Shown here one piece after another: positions 42,132 to 52,438 of a DNA stretch of 64,000 bases. Source of the stretch: Polyporus tsugae (lineage: Eukaryota > Basidiomycota > Agaricomycetes > Polyporales > Polyporaceae). The notes below the pieces were generated by a model. The model had not been told where the DNA came from, ran no database searches, and saw nothing but the letters and a program-made list of their open reading frames with translations. The stretch lies in the NCBI GenBank assembly GCA_024305745.1, contig JAHRBS010000006.1, positions 2,381,001-2,445,000 of the forward strand, written 5' to 3'. A program made the position numbers and the translations under genes. Each line of letters starts with the position of its first letter. The first letter of the stretch is position 1.

Positions 42132-45100
42132 TCAAGTCCCCAATCCAAGCATCTTCACCATCTCAAGCACCTTTGGCCTGGGCAGTGACTTGGTGAGGAT
42201 GTCTGCTGGCATGTGTGAGGTGCGCAGATGGACGACCTCAATGCGACCCTTGGCCACCTCATCTCGCAGCCAGTAGAAGCGCAGATCAAGGTGCTTCATC
42301 CGCCCGTGGTGCTCAGGGTTCTTCGCCACAGACAGCGCAGACAGGTTGTCAATGCGAAGCGTCAAGGCAGAGGAAACATCAAACCCAAACTCTGTGAACA
42401 GATTGCGCAACCAGAGGATCTCCTGGCCACAGGAGACAGCGGCGATGAACTCCGCCTCTGTGGTGGACAGAGCGACCAGGGACTGGAGGCGACTCGACCA
42501 GGAAATCGCACCTGTGCCCATCTTGATCACATAGCCAGAGGTCGAGCGACCTGTGTCAGGGCAGCCAGCGTGGTCTGCATCGGTGTAGGAGGTGAAGAGC
42601 TCTGGCTCAGACAAGGGGGAGAAGGTGAGCTTGTAGTCGAGTGTGCCCTGGATGTAGCGGAACAGGTGCTTGACTGCCTTCCAGTGTGTCATGCCAGGGT
42701 TCTGGGAGAAGCGTGCGAGGTTGCCAACAGTGCGAGCAATGTCTGGGCGCGTTGCAACGGCGAGGTAGAAGAGAGAACCAACCGCTTGGCCATAGGGAAT
42801 GTCCTGCATGTCGCGGATGTCTGCCTTGGACGTTGGAGCCATGTCTGCACTGAGACGGAGGCCAGGGTCGATGGGGGTGCTGACTGGGTCGCAGTTGGTG
42901 AAGCCATATCGCTCGAGGATGTCGAGGGCATACTGGCGCTGCGAGATCGACAGGGCACGCTTGGAGCGGTCGCGCTCAATCTTGACACCCAGGAGCCACG
43001 ACATTGGCCCCAGGTCGCGCAGCTTGAAGTGCTTGCGCAGGTCGTCCTTGACACGCTGAATTGCAGCCTTGTCCTTGCCAGCAATGGTGATGTCGTCGAC
43101 GAAGACAGGGATAATGAGACGCACCCCATCGCGCAGATACACCCAGACACTGTGCTCACAGGTCAGTCGCTCAAAGCCCAGCTTGCCAAGCACCTCGTCG
43201 AGCTTCTCATGCCAGCAGCGGCCAGCCTGCTTGAGGCCATAGAGAGCCTTGCGAAGGTGCCACACCCACTCAGGAGTCTTGTCCTCAAAGCCCTCAGGCT
43301 GGCGCATGTAGACCTCCTCCTTGAGTTCGCCGTTGAGGTAGGCAGAGGAGATGTCCACCGACTCAAGCTCGAGGTCCTCAAGCCCAGCGAGAGCGAGGAT
43401 AGCTCGAATCGACGCCCACTTTGGTGTAGGAGCAAAGGTCTCGTTGTACTCGAAGCCAGGACGCTGGGAGAAGCCCTTGGCGACGAGGCGACCCTTGTAC
43501 CGCTTGATGGAGCCGTCTGCATTGCGCTTGACGCGGAAGACCCAGCAGGAGCCAATGGCCTTGCGACCTGGAGGTAGGAGGACAAGTTCGAAGGTGCCAT
43601 TCTCGACGAGGGACTGGATTTCATCCTGGGCAGCCTTGAGCCACCTGGCACGCTCGTCTGCGTCGAGTTCCATGACCTCTGCGATGGACCTGGGCTCACC
43701 CAAGTGCTCCTGGTTCGCCTTTGACGCATGCTCGACCACAGACTCGAATGCGACCTCGAGGGCCTCGTCATAGGTCAGGTAGTCGTAGTGCTGGCCAGAG
43801 TAGACGTCCTCGATGCTAGCCATCATCGCATGGAGTGCGTCTTCACCACTGCCATCGTCGCGACCTAGGCAGTTGAGTTCGTCGTCTGAGGACGTGGGAC
43901 TCGGTGGGGGCGACATGGAGCGAGGAGCGAAGGGATTGGCACGAGGTGGGGGAGCTTGGTTGTCAACTGGTGCGTCAATAAGGGGATCTGGCGAGGAGGA
44001 GTCGCGCTGTGGTGGTTCAGGCGACGCAGCAGGTGGAGCAGGGGATGCAGAGCGAATGCGAAGACGCTGTGGAACGAGGTTCTGGCATTCAAGCTCTCTG
44101 TTGTTGAGGGAACCCTGGTAGCGAGAAGAGTGCGATGGGAGTTGTTTGCGAGCGAGTGCAGGGTAGGGCCTGAAGCTGCCCTCGCCTTGGGCCTGCTGGT
44201 GAATTGATGGTGCTTGAGGACGAACTGCGGGGGCAGGAGGCGGTGATGGAGGCGCATGAGCGATGGCTGGAGCGCGTGGAGGAGCCTGTGGAGGCGCAGG
44301 AGGTTGCGCACGAGGAGGCAAAGGCGCAGGTGGAGATGGTGAACGCTGTGGGGACTGCTGACGCGGTGGTGCAGCTGGTGGGGGTGCGATTTGCGGCACA
44401 GGAGGTGCAGGAGGTGCAGGATCATCCCAGTCGTCATCTCCCCCCTGATCATGCAGCTCTGGCACATCTGGGGCATCGTCCTGAGGTGGTGCGTCCGCAC
44501 CTGTGTCCTCTGACGCTCCAGGGACGTCCACATCGTCGAGGGGCAGGCCAAAGACGTTGATGAAGGGCGAGTTGCCAGGGAAGCACTGTTCGTCGAACAC
44601 AGCATGCGACGAGATGATGATCTTCTTCGCAGCAGGGTCCCAGAATCGCCATGCTTTTGTGCCCTCCGGGTAGCCAATGAAGATGCACTTCCTTGTGTGT
44701 GGCTGCAGCGCTTTGCGATCCTTCTTGCGAATAAGGACATAGGCCAGGCACCCAAAGACGCGGAAGTAGGACACGTCAGGCTTGCGCCCATCGCCCTTCC
44801 AAGCGGTGTAGGGGATGCCTCCATCGAGCGCAGAGGTGGGCATGCGGTTGCGCGTGTGGACAAAGGTAGAGACAGCATGGCCCCAGAACGAAGGAGGCAG
44901 CTTGGCCTGTGCAAGGAGAGCGGTGGCGCCCTTAGATGTCGTCCTGTTAGCTCGCTCTGCAATGCCATTCTGGTGGGGCTCGTCTGGTTCTGTGTGCTGC
45001 CTGTGGATGCCGTGTTCTGCACAGTAGTCGATGAACTCCTGGCCCATGTACTCGCCGCCCTTGTCATCGCGTGTGGCCTTGATGCGCAGGCCTAGGCAGT

Positions 45101-46506
45101 TCTCAGCATATGCCTTGAATGCCTTGAACGCAGCAAAGGCGTCGCTCTTGAGCTTGAGGTAAGCCATGGCCCAGAATCGCGTCACGTCGTCGACAAAGAC
45201 CATCCAGTACTGGTAGCCCTCAGCGGTGCGCACTGGGAGCTTGCCCTTGAGGTCGGTGTGGACCAGGGCCAGGCGAACGAACCTCCTGGAGGCGAAGCGG
45301 GGGATGGGATGGCGATTGAGCTTGCCAGCAAGGCAGGGCTCGCAAATCGCATCGGGTGCGCGCTGGGAGCGGATCCTGAGCCCCTGGACGAGCTCCCTGC
45401 GAATTGCAGAGCGCAGATCATCGAGGTTGACGTGTGAGCAGCGCTGGTGCCACAGGGCGAGGTCCTCGTTGCTGGTGGTCGATGCAGAGAGCGCAGTCAT
45501 TGATTGGGGAATAGTGCGACCAAGGAGGTAGCCCACATTGTGCGCATTGACCTGGGCCTCAAAGCGAAGCTTCCCCTGGTGGTAGAACAGCGCAGAGGAC
45601 GCGCGCAACTCGACAGTGTAGCCCTTCTCGCGCGTGAGGTGGAAAACAGACAGTAGATTGCTAGCAAGTGCAGGGACATGCAAGACGTCGTGTAGTACAA
45701 CAGCAGGTGGTAAAACGCCGCCCCTCTCCTCAGGCTGGAAGACCACAGACCCTAAACCCGCCGAGTAGACGATGTGCGAGTTGGCGAGTCGAATGGGGAT
45801 GGTGTGGGGCGAGTAGGAGCGAAACCAGTGGCGGTGGGGTGTCATGTGTGCAGAAGCACCTGTGTCGGTGTTCCAGTTAGCAGCAGCAGGGGTGGAGAGC
45901 CAGGACGAGCGATCTGAGGCAGAGAGGAGGGCAGAGGCACAACCGGCACTCACAGTAGCCGCCCCAGCGGACTCCTGGGGTTTGGTCTGTGTCCCAGATG
46001 CCGTGTTTGTTGAGCTGGAGGCCTCAGAGGCCTCCTGCTTGCGCTGGTTGCGCTGGGAGCGAAACTGGGTGCGCTGGGTCATCCTGTCCTTCGCCTTTGC
46101 ACTGGCATCGCGTTTGCTGAAGCACTGGTCCGAGTGGTTGGGGCGACCGCAGAACGTGCAGGAGACCTGCGACGCAACATTGGAGAGGGCTGGGGTCGAT
46201 AACAAGGCACCAGGCTGGTTTTTGAGCGCAATGAACATCTCCTGGAGCTTGTCCAGCGTCAGGGAGTCATCGAGGAGCAGGGTCTGGCGCAGGGAGGTGT
46301 ATTCCACAGGCAGGGCACGGATGAGGGCCATGAGGACGAGCTCATCGTCGAGCTGGGTGATGGAGAAGGTGGCAGGACGAAGGGCCTTCATGTCCGACTT
46401 GAGCTGGACTGCTCGCATCGATAGGGAGGACAGGGACTCGTCCTCACTCTTGCAGAGGCTCAGGAGCGCGTTGTAGGTGTTAAACCTCGTACCTGGTCGC
46501 TTCTGC
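42132..46506 (-). CDS. Copia gag-pol, copy 2, lacking its 5' end
   Basis: The frame runs from the insertion point in Gag (46506) to the natural stop at 42132 without an internal stop. Domains are as in copy 1, but here RNase H is complete, through AKNPEHHGRMKHLDLRFYWL and the terminal VLEMVKMLGLGT. The first 110 or so codons and the left LTR are absent: beyond the 249-bp tRNA-bearing insert the sequence switches to a plus-strand copia fragment. Without its own start or promoter this copy cannot be expressed normally, though the pol frame itself is intact. The first ATG inside (46418, MRAVQLKSDMK) is internal to Gag. Confidence 0.88.
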
Positions 46507-46755
46507 TATTAGCAGTGGAAAAGTGACCAGACCGGGGATTGAACCCAGGACCTTCTGGTTTGCACCCAGATGCTCTACCACTGAGCTATCTGGTCTTGGG
46601 TTCAGTAGAGACACCAGTTTATTAGTGTAGATTAGTGTAACTGTAGCCCCATGTCACTACGGCATGCATGCTATGCACAGTACATTGAGGGGTCTTATGG
46701 CAGTTCAGGGACCAACTCCTAAAGGATGAGTAAGCATGATTACTGCATCCTAACA
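46507..46755 (-). mobile_element. 249-bp insert carrying a tRNA gene (first copy)
   Basis: On plus it starts TATTAGCAGT and ends CCTAACA, so the ends match the TG..CA / TRTTAG-CTAACA pattern of LTR-type termini with one mismatch. One side abuts copia Gag at TCTGC (46502-46506). The other side joins copia RT in the opposite orientation instead of the second TCTGC, so a rearrangement used this insert as its boundary. It holds a tRNA on minus and a duplicated attagtgta word. Confidence 0.75.
46524..46595 (-). tRNA. tRNA with anticodon GCA (Cys-type) inside the insert
   Basis: A complete cloverleaf can be drawn: acceptor GACCAGA/TCTGGTC, D arm GCTC/GAGC, anticodon stem TCTGG/CCAGA with loop GTGCAAA (anticodon GCA at 46563-46561), T arm CTGGG/CCCGG with loop TTCAATC. 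Internal promoter boxes A (TAGCTCAGTGGTAGAGCA) and B (GGGTTCAATCC) are good, and a TTTT terminator follows four bases after the 3' end. The discriminator base is A, whereas cysteine tRNAs nearly always have U73, so charging with Cys is doubtful. It may be a transcribed but non-standard tRNA or a tRNA-like promoter of the element. Confidence 0.8.
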
Positions 46756-48191
46756 GTCGCAAGGCTATTGGCTCCTGCTGGGTCTTCCGCGTCAAGCGCA
46801 ATGCAGACGGCTCCATCAAGCGGTACAAGGGTCGCCTCGTCGCCAAGGGCTTCTCCCAGCGTCCTGGCTTCGAGTACAACGAGACCTTTGCTCCTACACC
46901 AAAGTGGGCGTCGATTCGAGCTATCCTCGCTCTCGCTGGGCTTGAGGACCTCGAGCTTGAGTCGGTGGACATCTCCTCTGCCTACCTCAACGGCGAACTC
47001 AAGGAGGAGGTCTACATGCGCCAGCCTGAGGGCTTTGAGGACAAGACTCCTGAGTGGGTGTGGCACCTTCGCAAGGCTCTCTATGGCCTCAAGCAGGCTG
47101 GCCGCTGCTGGCATGAGAAGCTCGACGAGGTGCTTGGCAAGCTGGGCTTTGAGCGACTGACCTGTGAGCACAGTGTCTGGGTGTATCTGCGCGATGGGGT
47201 GCGTCTCATTATCCCTGTCTTCGTCGACGACATCACCATTGCTGGCAAGGACAAGGCTGCAATTCAGCGTGTCAAGGACGACCTGCGCAAGCACTTCAAG
47301 CTGCGCGACCTGGGGCCAATGTCGTGGCTCCTGGGTGTCAAGATTGAGCGCGACCGCTCCAAGCGTGCCCTGTCGATCTCGCAGCGCCAGTATGCCCTCG
47401 ACATCCTCGAGCGATATGGCTTCACCAACTGCGACCCAGTCAGCACCCCCATCGACCCTGGCCTCCGTCTCAGTGCAGACATGGCTCCAACGTCCAAGGC
47501 AGACATCCGCGACATGCAGGACATTCCCTATGGCCAAGCGGTTGGTTCTCTCTTCTACCTCGCCGTTGCAACGCGCCCAGACATTGCTCGCACTGTTGGC
47601 AACCTCGCACGCTTCTCCCAGAACCCTGGCATGACACACTGGAAGGCAGTCAAGCACCTGTTCCGCTACATCCAGGGCACACTCGACTACAAGCTCACCT
47701 TCTCCCCCTTGTCTGAGCCAGAGCTCTTCACCTCCTACACCGATGCAGACCACGCTGGCTGCCCTGACACAGGTCGCTCGACCTCTGGCTATGTGATCAA
47801 GATGGGCACAGGTGCGATTTCCTGGTCGAGTCGCCTCCAGTCCCTGGTCGCTCTGTCCACCACAGAGGCGGAGTTCATCGCTGCTGTCTCCTGTGGCCAG
47901 GAGATCCTCTGGTTGCGAAATCTGTTTACAGAGTTTGGGTTTGATGTTTCCTCTGCCTCGACGCTTCGCATTGACAACCTGTCTGCGCTGTCTGTGGCGA
48001 AGAACCCTGAGCACCATGGGCGGATGAAGCACCTTGATCTGCGCTTCTACTGGCTGTGAGATGAGGTGGCCAAGGGTTGCATTGAGGTCGTCCATCTGCG
48101 CACCTCACACATGCCAGCAGACATCCTCACCAAGTCACTGCCCAGGCCAAAGGTGCTTGAGATGGTGAAGATGCTTGGATTGGGGACTTGA
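46756..48191 (+). pseudogene. Copia pol 3' fragment (RT-RNase H), plus strand
   Basis: Begins abruptly in the RT at the codons for RKAIGSCWVF and runs to the element's natural stop. It carries FVDD and the whole RNase H. It has its own nonsense change near the end (FYWL-stop-DEVAKG, TGA at 48057-48059, where copies 2 and 3 have CGA), and a nearby CGC-to-TGC change. It is the mirror of 42132-43567. Confidence 0.85.
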
Positions 48192-48206
48192 CTAGTCAGG
48201 GGGGAG

Positions 48207-48633
48207 TGTTGAAGTTGGTGCTATAGCGCGCGCTCCTTTGACCGCGCCAAGTCCCGCTTCGTACCATACGTACTGCGTACTGTACCCTACCCTCTGGTAT
48301 TTTCCACATCGCTAGATTCTGCGTTCTCATAGAGATATACCATACTCTTACTCAATGACTCGGTTTAGTGTAGATCTGATCCTCTCTCTAGAGTGGACTC
48401 TACCTGAGGCATTTCTCGTCCTTTTGGCACCAGAACGGCGCCAGTTCGTGTAGGATCATGTAAGCTACCTAGCACGTGCTCAGTGCGCTGTCACCTCGCC
48501 TCTGTCGAGCTCTGTTGTCCTTAGACTTCTTAGAGCTCGACTTAGGTGAGTAGTTTACTTTTCTGTCAATGATAGACTTCTTAGAGCTCGACTTAGGCCA
48601 TTGTGACCCCTCTGAGGCGCACTGCAGCTAACA
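48207..48633 (+). repeat. Copia LTR (long form), right arm
   Basis: 427 bp, TGTTGAAG...CTAACA, preceded by a polypurine tract (AGGGGGGAG, 48198-48206) and followed by GTGGT, the mirror of ACCAC at the left-arm LTR. Confidence 0.88.
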
Positions 48634-51600
48634 GTGGTTACGACAAAAAATCGCTACCTCATACCCAGCTCCAAAGACCATCGTCGACTGGATCGGGCGA
48701 GCCACCAATATCTACAAAGCTGACCTCATTAACCGACAAATTGATGCAGGCTTTAGAAATCGCTGAACCCAATGCCCGACCACACAAACGAAAGTATGAC
48801 AAAATCAGTTGGAGTCCACCGAGAAATCCGACATGCGCGCTTCCGCTGACATAAACAAGATGACAGTAGAAGAGTGCTCGAGGCATATGCAACAGAACTT
48901 ATGTTTTGTATGTCACAAGGCAGGACACCAGGCCAGGAACTGTCCCGACAGACCCAAGGGAAAGAAACCCAGCCGACGGATACCGCACAAGGTCAGGAAA
49001 ATCCTCGACAAGGATATCGAGTCGACCTCGGAAGAGAGTGCTAAGGAATCGGACACTGAAAGCGAGAAAGATGACAAGTTCCAAGTAGATGCTATCCAAG
49101 CAGAGGCGGACCCCTACGACATGGATTTTTAGACGGGCAGGCAGAACCAACGCCTGACTTGCCCATGAGTTCGGACTTCATTGTAAACCTAGTAACCAAT
49201 ACAGAAAGGTGCAGACACGCCCTCCTTATACCTGATTACATTGAAGTCGGAACTCAAGTCGTTGGAGTCAAAGGTCTCATCGACACTAGAGCAGGTGCAG
49301 TCATCATCAACACTCGACTGGTGGAAAAGTACAACATACCCACAGTCAGACTACCGCAACCACTCACCTTCCGAAATGCGGATAACAGCATCAATAAACA
49401 TGTAATGATTACACACCGAGTCGAAGGAAACTTCCGACTGAATGAATGACAACTACCTACCCAATGGTATGTGGCCGACCTAGGACAAGACAACATTATC
49501 CTGGGCATGCCATGGATTTGTCGATATAACCCTACAATTAATTGGCGAATGGGACAGGTCAAGTTCAACACAAAAGTCATCAAGGAACAACAATGTATCC
49601 ACAAGTATCAGGAGACACACGACGCCCCTATCGGAACAATATGGGGCCTCCCCGCACCAGGAACCCTACAAGCAATGGTGCTCTCCTATATTGAGTCCAC
49701 CGACATTGACATCGAGAATGAAACACTGACCCATAACCCATCACGAGTCATCAAACACTTATGGGAAACGTGGGCAATTCGCAAGATGAACAAGTCCACA
49801 GAAATTGCAATAGCAGCAGCACAGGGAAAAAAGAACATCCCCCTCGAAGAACTCGTACCCGAATATGCACGCGAATTCACAGCCATCTTCGAGAAGAAAG
49901 CAGCTGAACGATTCCCACCAGCACGACCATGGGACCATGAAATCAAAATCAAAGGAGTTCGACCTGAAGGACAGACAATGGGGAAGGATTTACCCTTTAA
50001 CCCTTCACGAACAGGGCAAATTGCGAGAATTCATCAATGAAAACCTAGCCAAAGAATTTATTCGCTGATCAGAATCTCAATTCACTTCGCCATTCTTCTT
50101 TGTATCAAAGAAAGATAGTAGCCTCCGACCCATACAAGACTATCAAACATTGAATGATGCCACAGTCAAGGATGCATACCCCCTACCACTTATTGAAAAT
50201 CTGTTCAATCAACTAGGACAAGCATCCATTTTCACCAAGTTTAACGTCCGAGCTGGCTACAATAACATCCGAATCAAGAAAGAAGACCAACACAAAGCAG
50301 CATTCATAACCCCATTGGGACTATATGAACCGACAGTCATGTTCTTTGGATTATGTAATGCCCCAGCAACATTCCAACACATGATGAACGAAATCTTCGA
50401 TGACCTCACACGGGAAGGATGGATTGTCATCTACATGGACGACATCCTCATATGCTCGAACAACTTAGAAGAACACCGCATTCGCACACGATGGGTACTG
50501 AAATGACTACAGGAACACGACCTCCACCTCAAACCAGAAAAGTGCCAATTCGAGGTATCAGAAGTCAAATTCCTCGGTGCCATTATCCGTGAAGGTGAAG
50601 TCGCAATGGACCAGTAAAGCTGAAAGCCATTCGAGAATGGCCAGCCCCCAAAACAATGAAACAGGTCCAGGCCTTCCTAGGATTTGGAAATTTCTACCGC
50701 CAATTTATCTGTGATTACTCCACCATAGTACGGCCCCTGACTGACCTAACCAAAAAAGATAAACCATTCAAGTGGGAACCAGAATGTGAAACGGCCTTCT
50801 AAGAACTGAAGTCCCGATTCACTTCAGAATCAATACTGCGCATTCCGAACCCACAAGAACCATTCCAAGTGGAATGCGACGCCTCTGGAGTAGCAACGGG
50901 GGCAGTCCTTCAGCAGCAAGGCCCGGATGGTCTCTGGCACCCTTGTGCCTACCTATCCAAGTCATCCTCACCCGCTGAACGGAACTACCAGATCTACGAT
51001 TGAGAAATGCTCGCCATTGTCCGCGCATTTGAAGCTTGGAGACACTTCTTACAGGGATCACCGCATCCAGTAGAAGTTCTCACCGATCACAAGAACCTAA
51101 CTTACTTCAAAACATTGCAGAAGCTAGACTGCCGACAAGCCCGATGGCACATCTTTGTCGACAGTTTTAATTTTGTTATAAAATACCATCCCGGAAAGAA
51201 CCTAGTCCAGGCCGACGCTCTGTCCAGGAGACCAGACTATGAGGGGGGGGAAAATGACAACAAAAATGTTACCATGCTCAAAGAAGACATCTTTGTAAAC
51301 GCCATCAACATCGAACTGCAGGAATGAATTCGAGGCAACAAAGCACAAGATCCGCAACTGATCCCCCTTCTATCCAGCAAAGACAAGACCATACAACAAC
51401 CCGGATACGGAAAATCCGATGACTAGACCAAAGACAATGGCATATTGCTATACAAGGACAAGGTCTATGTGCCACCTGATGATAATCTCCGTCGAGATAT
51501 TGTCAGAATGTACCATGAACCCCTGCATATGGGACACCCGGGCATCCAGAAGACCAAAGACCTCATCAAACGGGAGTATTACTGGGATGGCATGAGTCAA

Positions 51601-52047
51601 TTCATCACGCAGTACTGCCAAGGCTGCGCAGTTTGTCAGACCACCAAGGTCCGGACAAATCCGACAAAACCTCCACTAATGCCAATCCCACACGGCGGCG
51701 ATACACGCCCATTCCAAGTCATTACCATAGACTACATCACCGATTTACCTCCCACGGAAGACGGGTATGATGCCATACAGGTGGTCATTGACCACGACGT
51801 CACTAAAGCGGTGGTACTAACTCCATGTACAAAGCAAGTCACTGCTATGGAAGCAGCCAAACTTCTCTGGAAGGACGTCTTTAGCCATTATGGGCTACCT
51901 CAGAAGATCATCTCGGACCGAGGCCTGCAGTTTGCCGCAAAGGCCTTCTGAGAATTACACGAAGCATTAGAAATCACAACATCACTTAGCACAGCATACC
52001 ACCCAGAAACGGATGGACAAACAGAACAAGTCAATCAGGAAGTAGAT
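48634..52047 (+). pseudogene. Ty3/gypsy gag-pol, decayed, right copy
   Basis: Same content as 38276-41689 but on plus: Gag zinc knuckle (48809-49132), protease (49159-49449), linker (49471-50040), reverse transcriptase with YMDD (50150-50506), RNase H (51007-51327), integrase (51445-51951 and beyond). In-frame stops include TGA at 50066 and 51001. It ends at the copia LTR that begins at 52048, in the integrase at the same site as the solo LTR of the left arm. The chromodomain part does not reappear on the far side of the copia element. Confidence 0.88.
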
Positions 52048-52423
52048 TGTTGGCTGCAGTGCGCCTCAGAGCGGTCACAATGGCCTAAGTCGAGCTCTAA
52101 GAAGTCTAAGGACAACAGAGCTCGACAGAGGCGAGGTGACAGCGCACTGAGCACGTGCTAGGTAGCTTACATAATCCTATGCTAACTGGCGCCGTTCTGG
52201 TGCCAAAAGGACGAGAAATGCCTCAGGTAGAGTCCACTCTAGAGAGAGGATCAGATCTACACTAAACCGAGTCATTGAGTAAGAGTATGGTATATCTCTA
52301 TGAGAACGCAGAATCTAGCGATGTGGAAAATACCAGAGGGTAGGGTACAGTACGCAGTATGTATGGTACGAAGCGGGACTTGGCGCGGTCAAAGGAGCGC
52401 GCGCTATAGCACCAACTTCAACA
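52048..52423 (-). repeat. Copia copy 3, 3' LTR (short form)
   Basis: 376 bp. The inner part shares with the solo LTR at 37900 the variant segment gccagttagcataggattat, absent from the long LTRs, but its last 80 bases match the long-form LTR of copy 2 (gctatagcaccaacttcaac). It is therefore mosaic. Confidence 0.85.
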
Positions 52424-52438
52424 CTCCCCCCTGACTAG

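Larger units (their letters stand above)
38276..43567. repeat. Left arm of a 5.3-kb inverted repeat
   Basis: Position x here pairs with position 90323 minus x in 46756-52047 (checked at both LTR ends, at the copia stop codon and at the gypsy-LTR junctions). The arm contains the gypsy body, one 427-bp copia LTR and about 1.45 kb of copia pol. Translations of all gypsy pieces are the same in both arms. Confidence 0.9.
46756..52047. repeat. Right arm of the 5.3-kb inverted repeat
   Basis: Mirror image of 38276-43567. The few differences seen between the arms include C-to-T changes in the right arm (for example at 48057 and near 46766). The homology continues outward into the copia LTRs (37900-38275 and 52048-52423), which share rare variants in their inner part but diverge in the outermost 80 bases or so. 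Confidence 0.9.

Noticed and set aside
42228..43577. A 449-codon frame antisense to copia RT/RNase H
   Set aside because: A mirror of GC-biased codons; no start context, no domain. It recurs wherever this RT sequence recurs.
46507..46755. Reading the tRNA-bearing insert as a classical tRNA-derived SINE
   Set aside because: The tRNA is followed by its own TTTT terminator near one end, with no body and tail after it. The ends and 5-bp duplication look like LTR or MITE termini. SINE is not excluded but fits worse.
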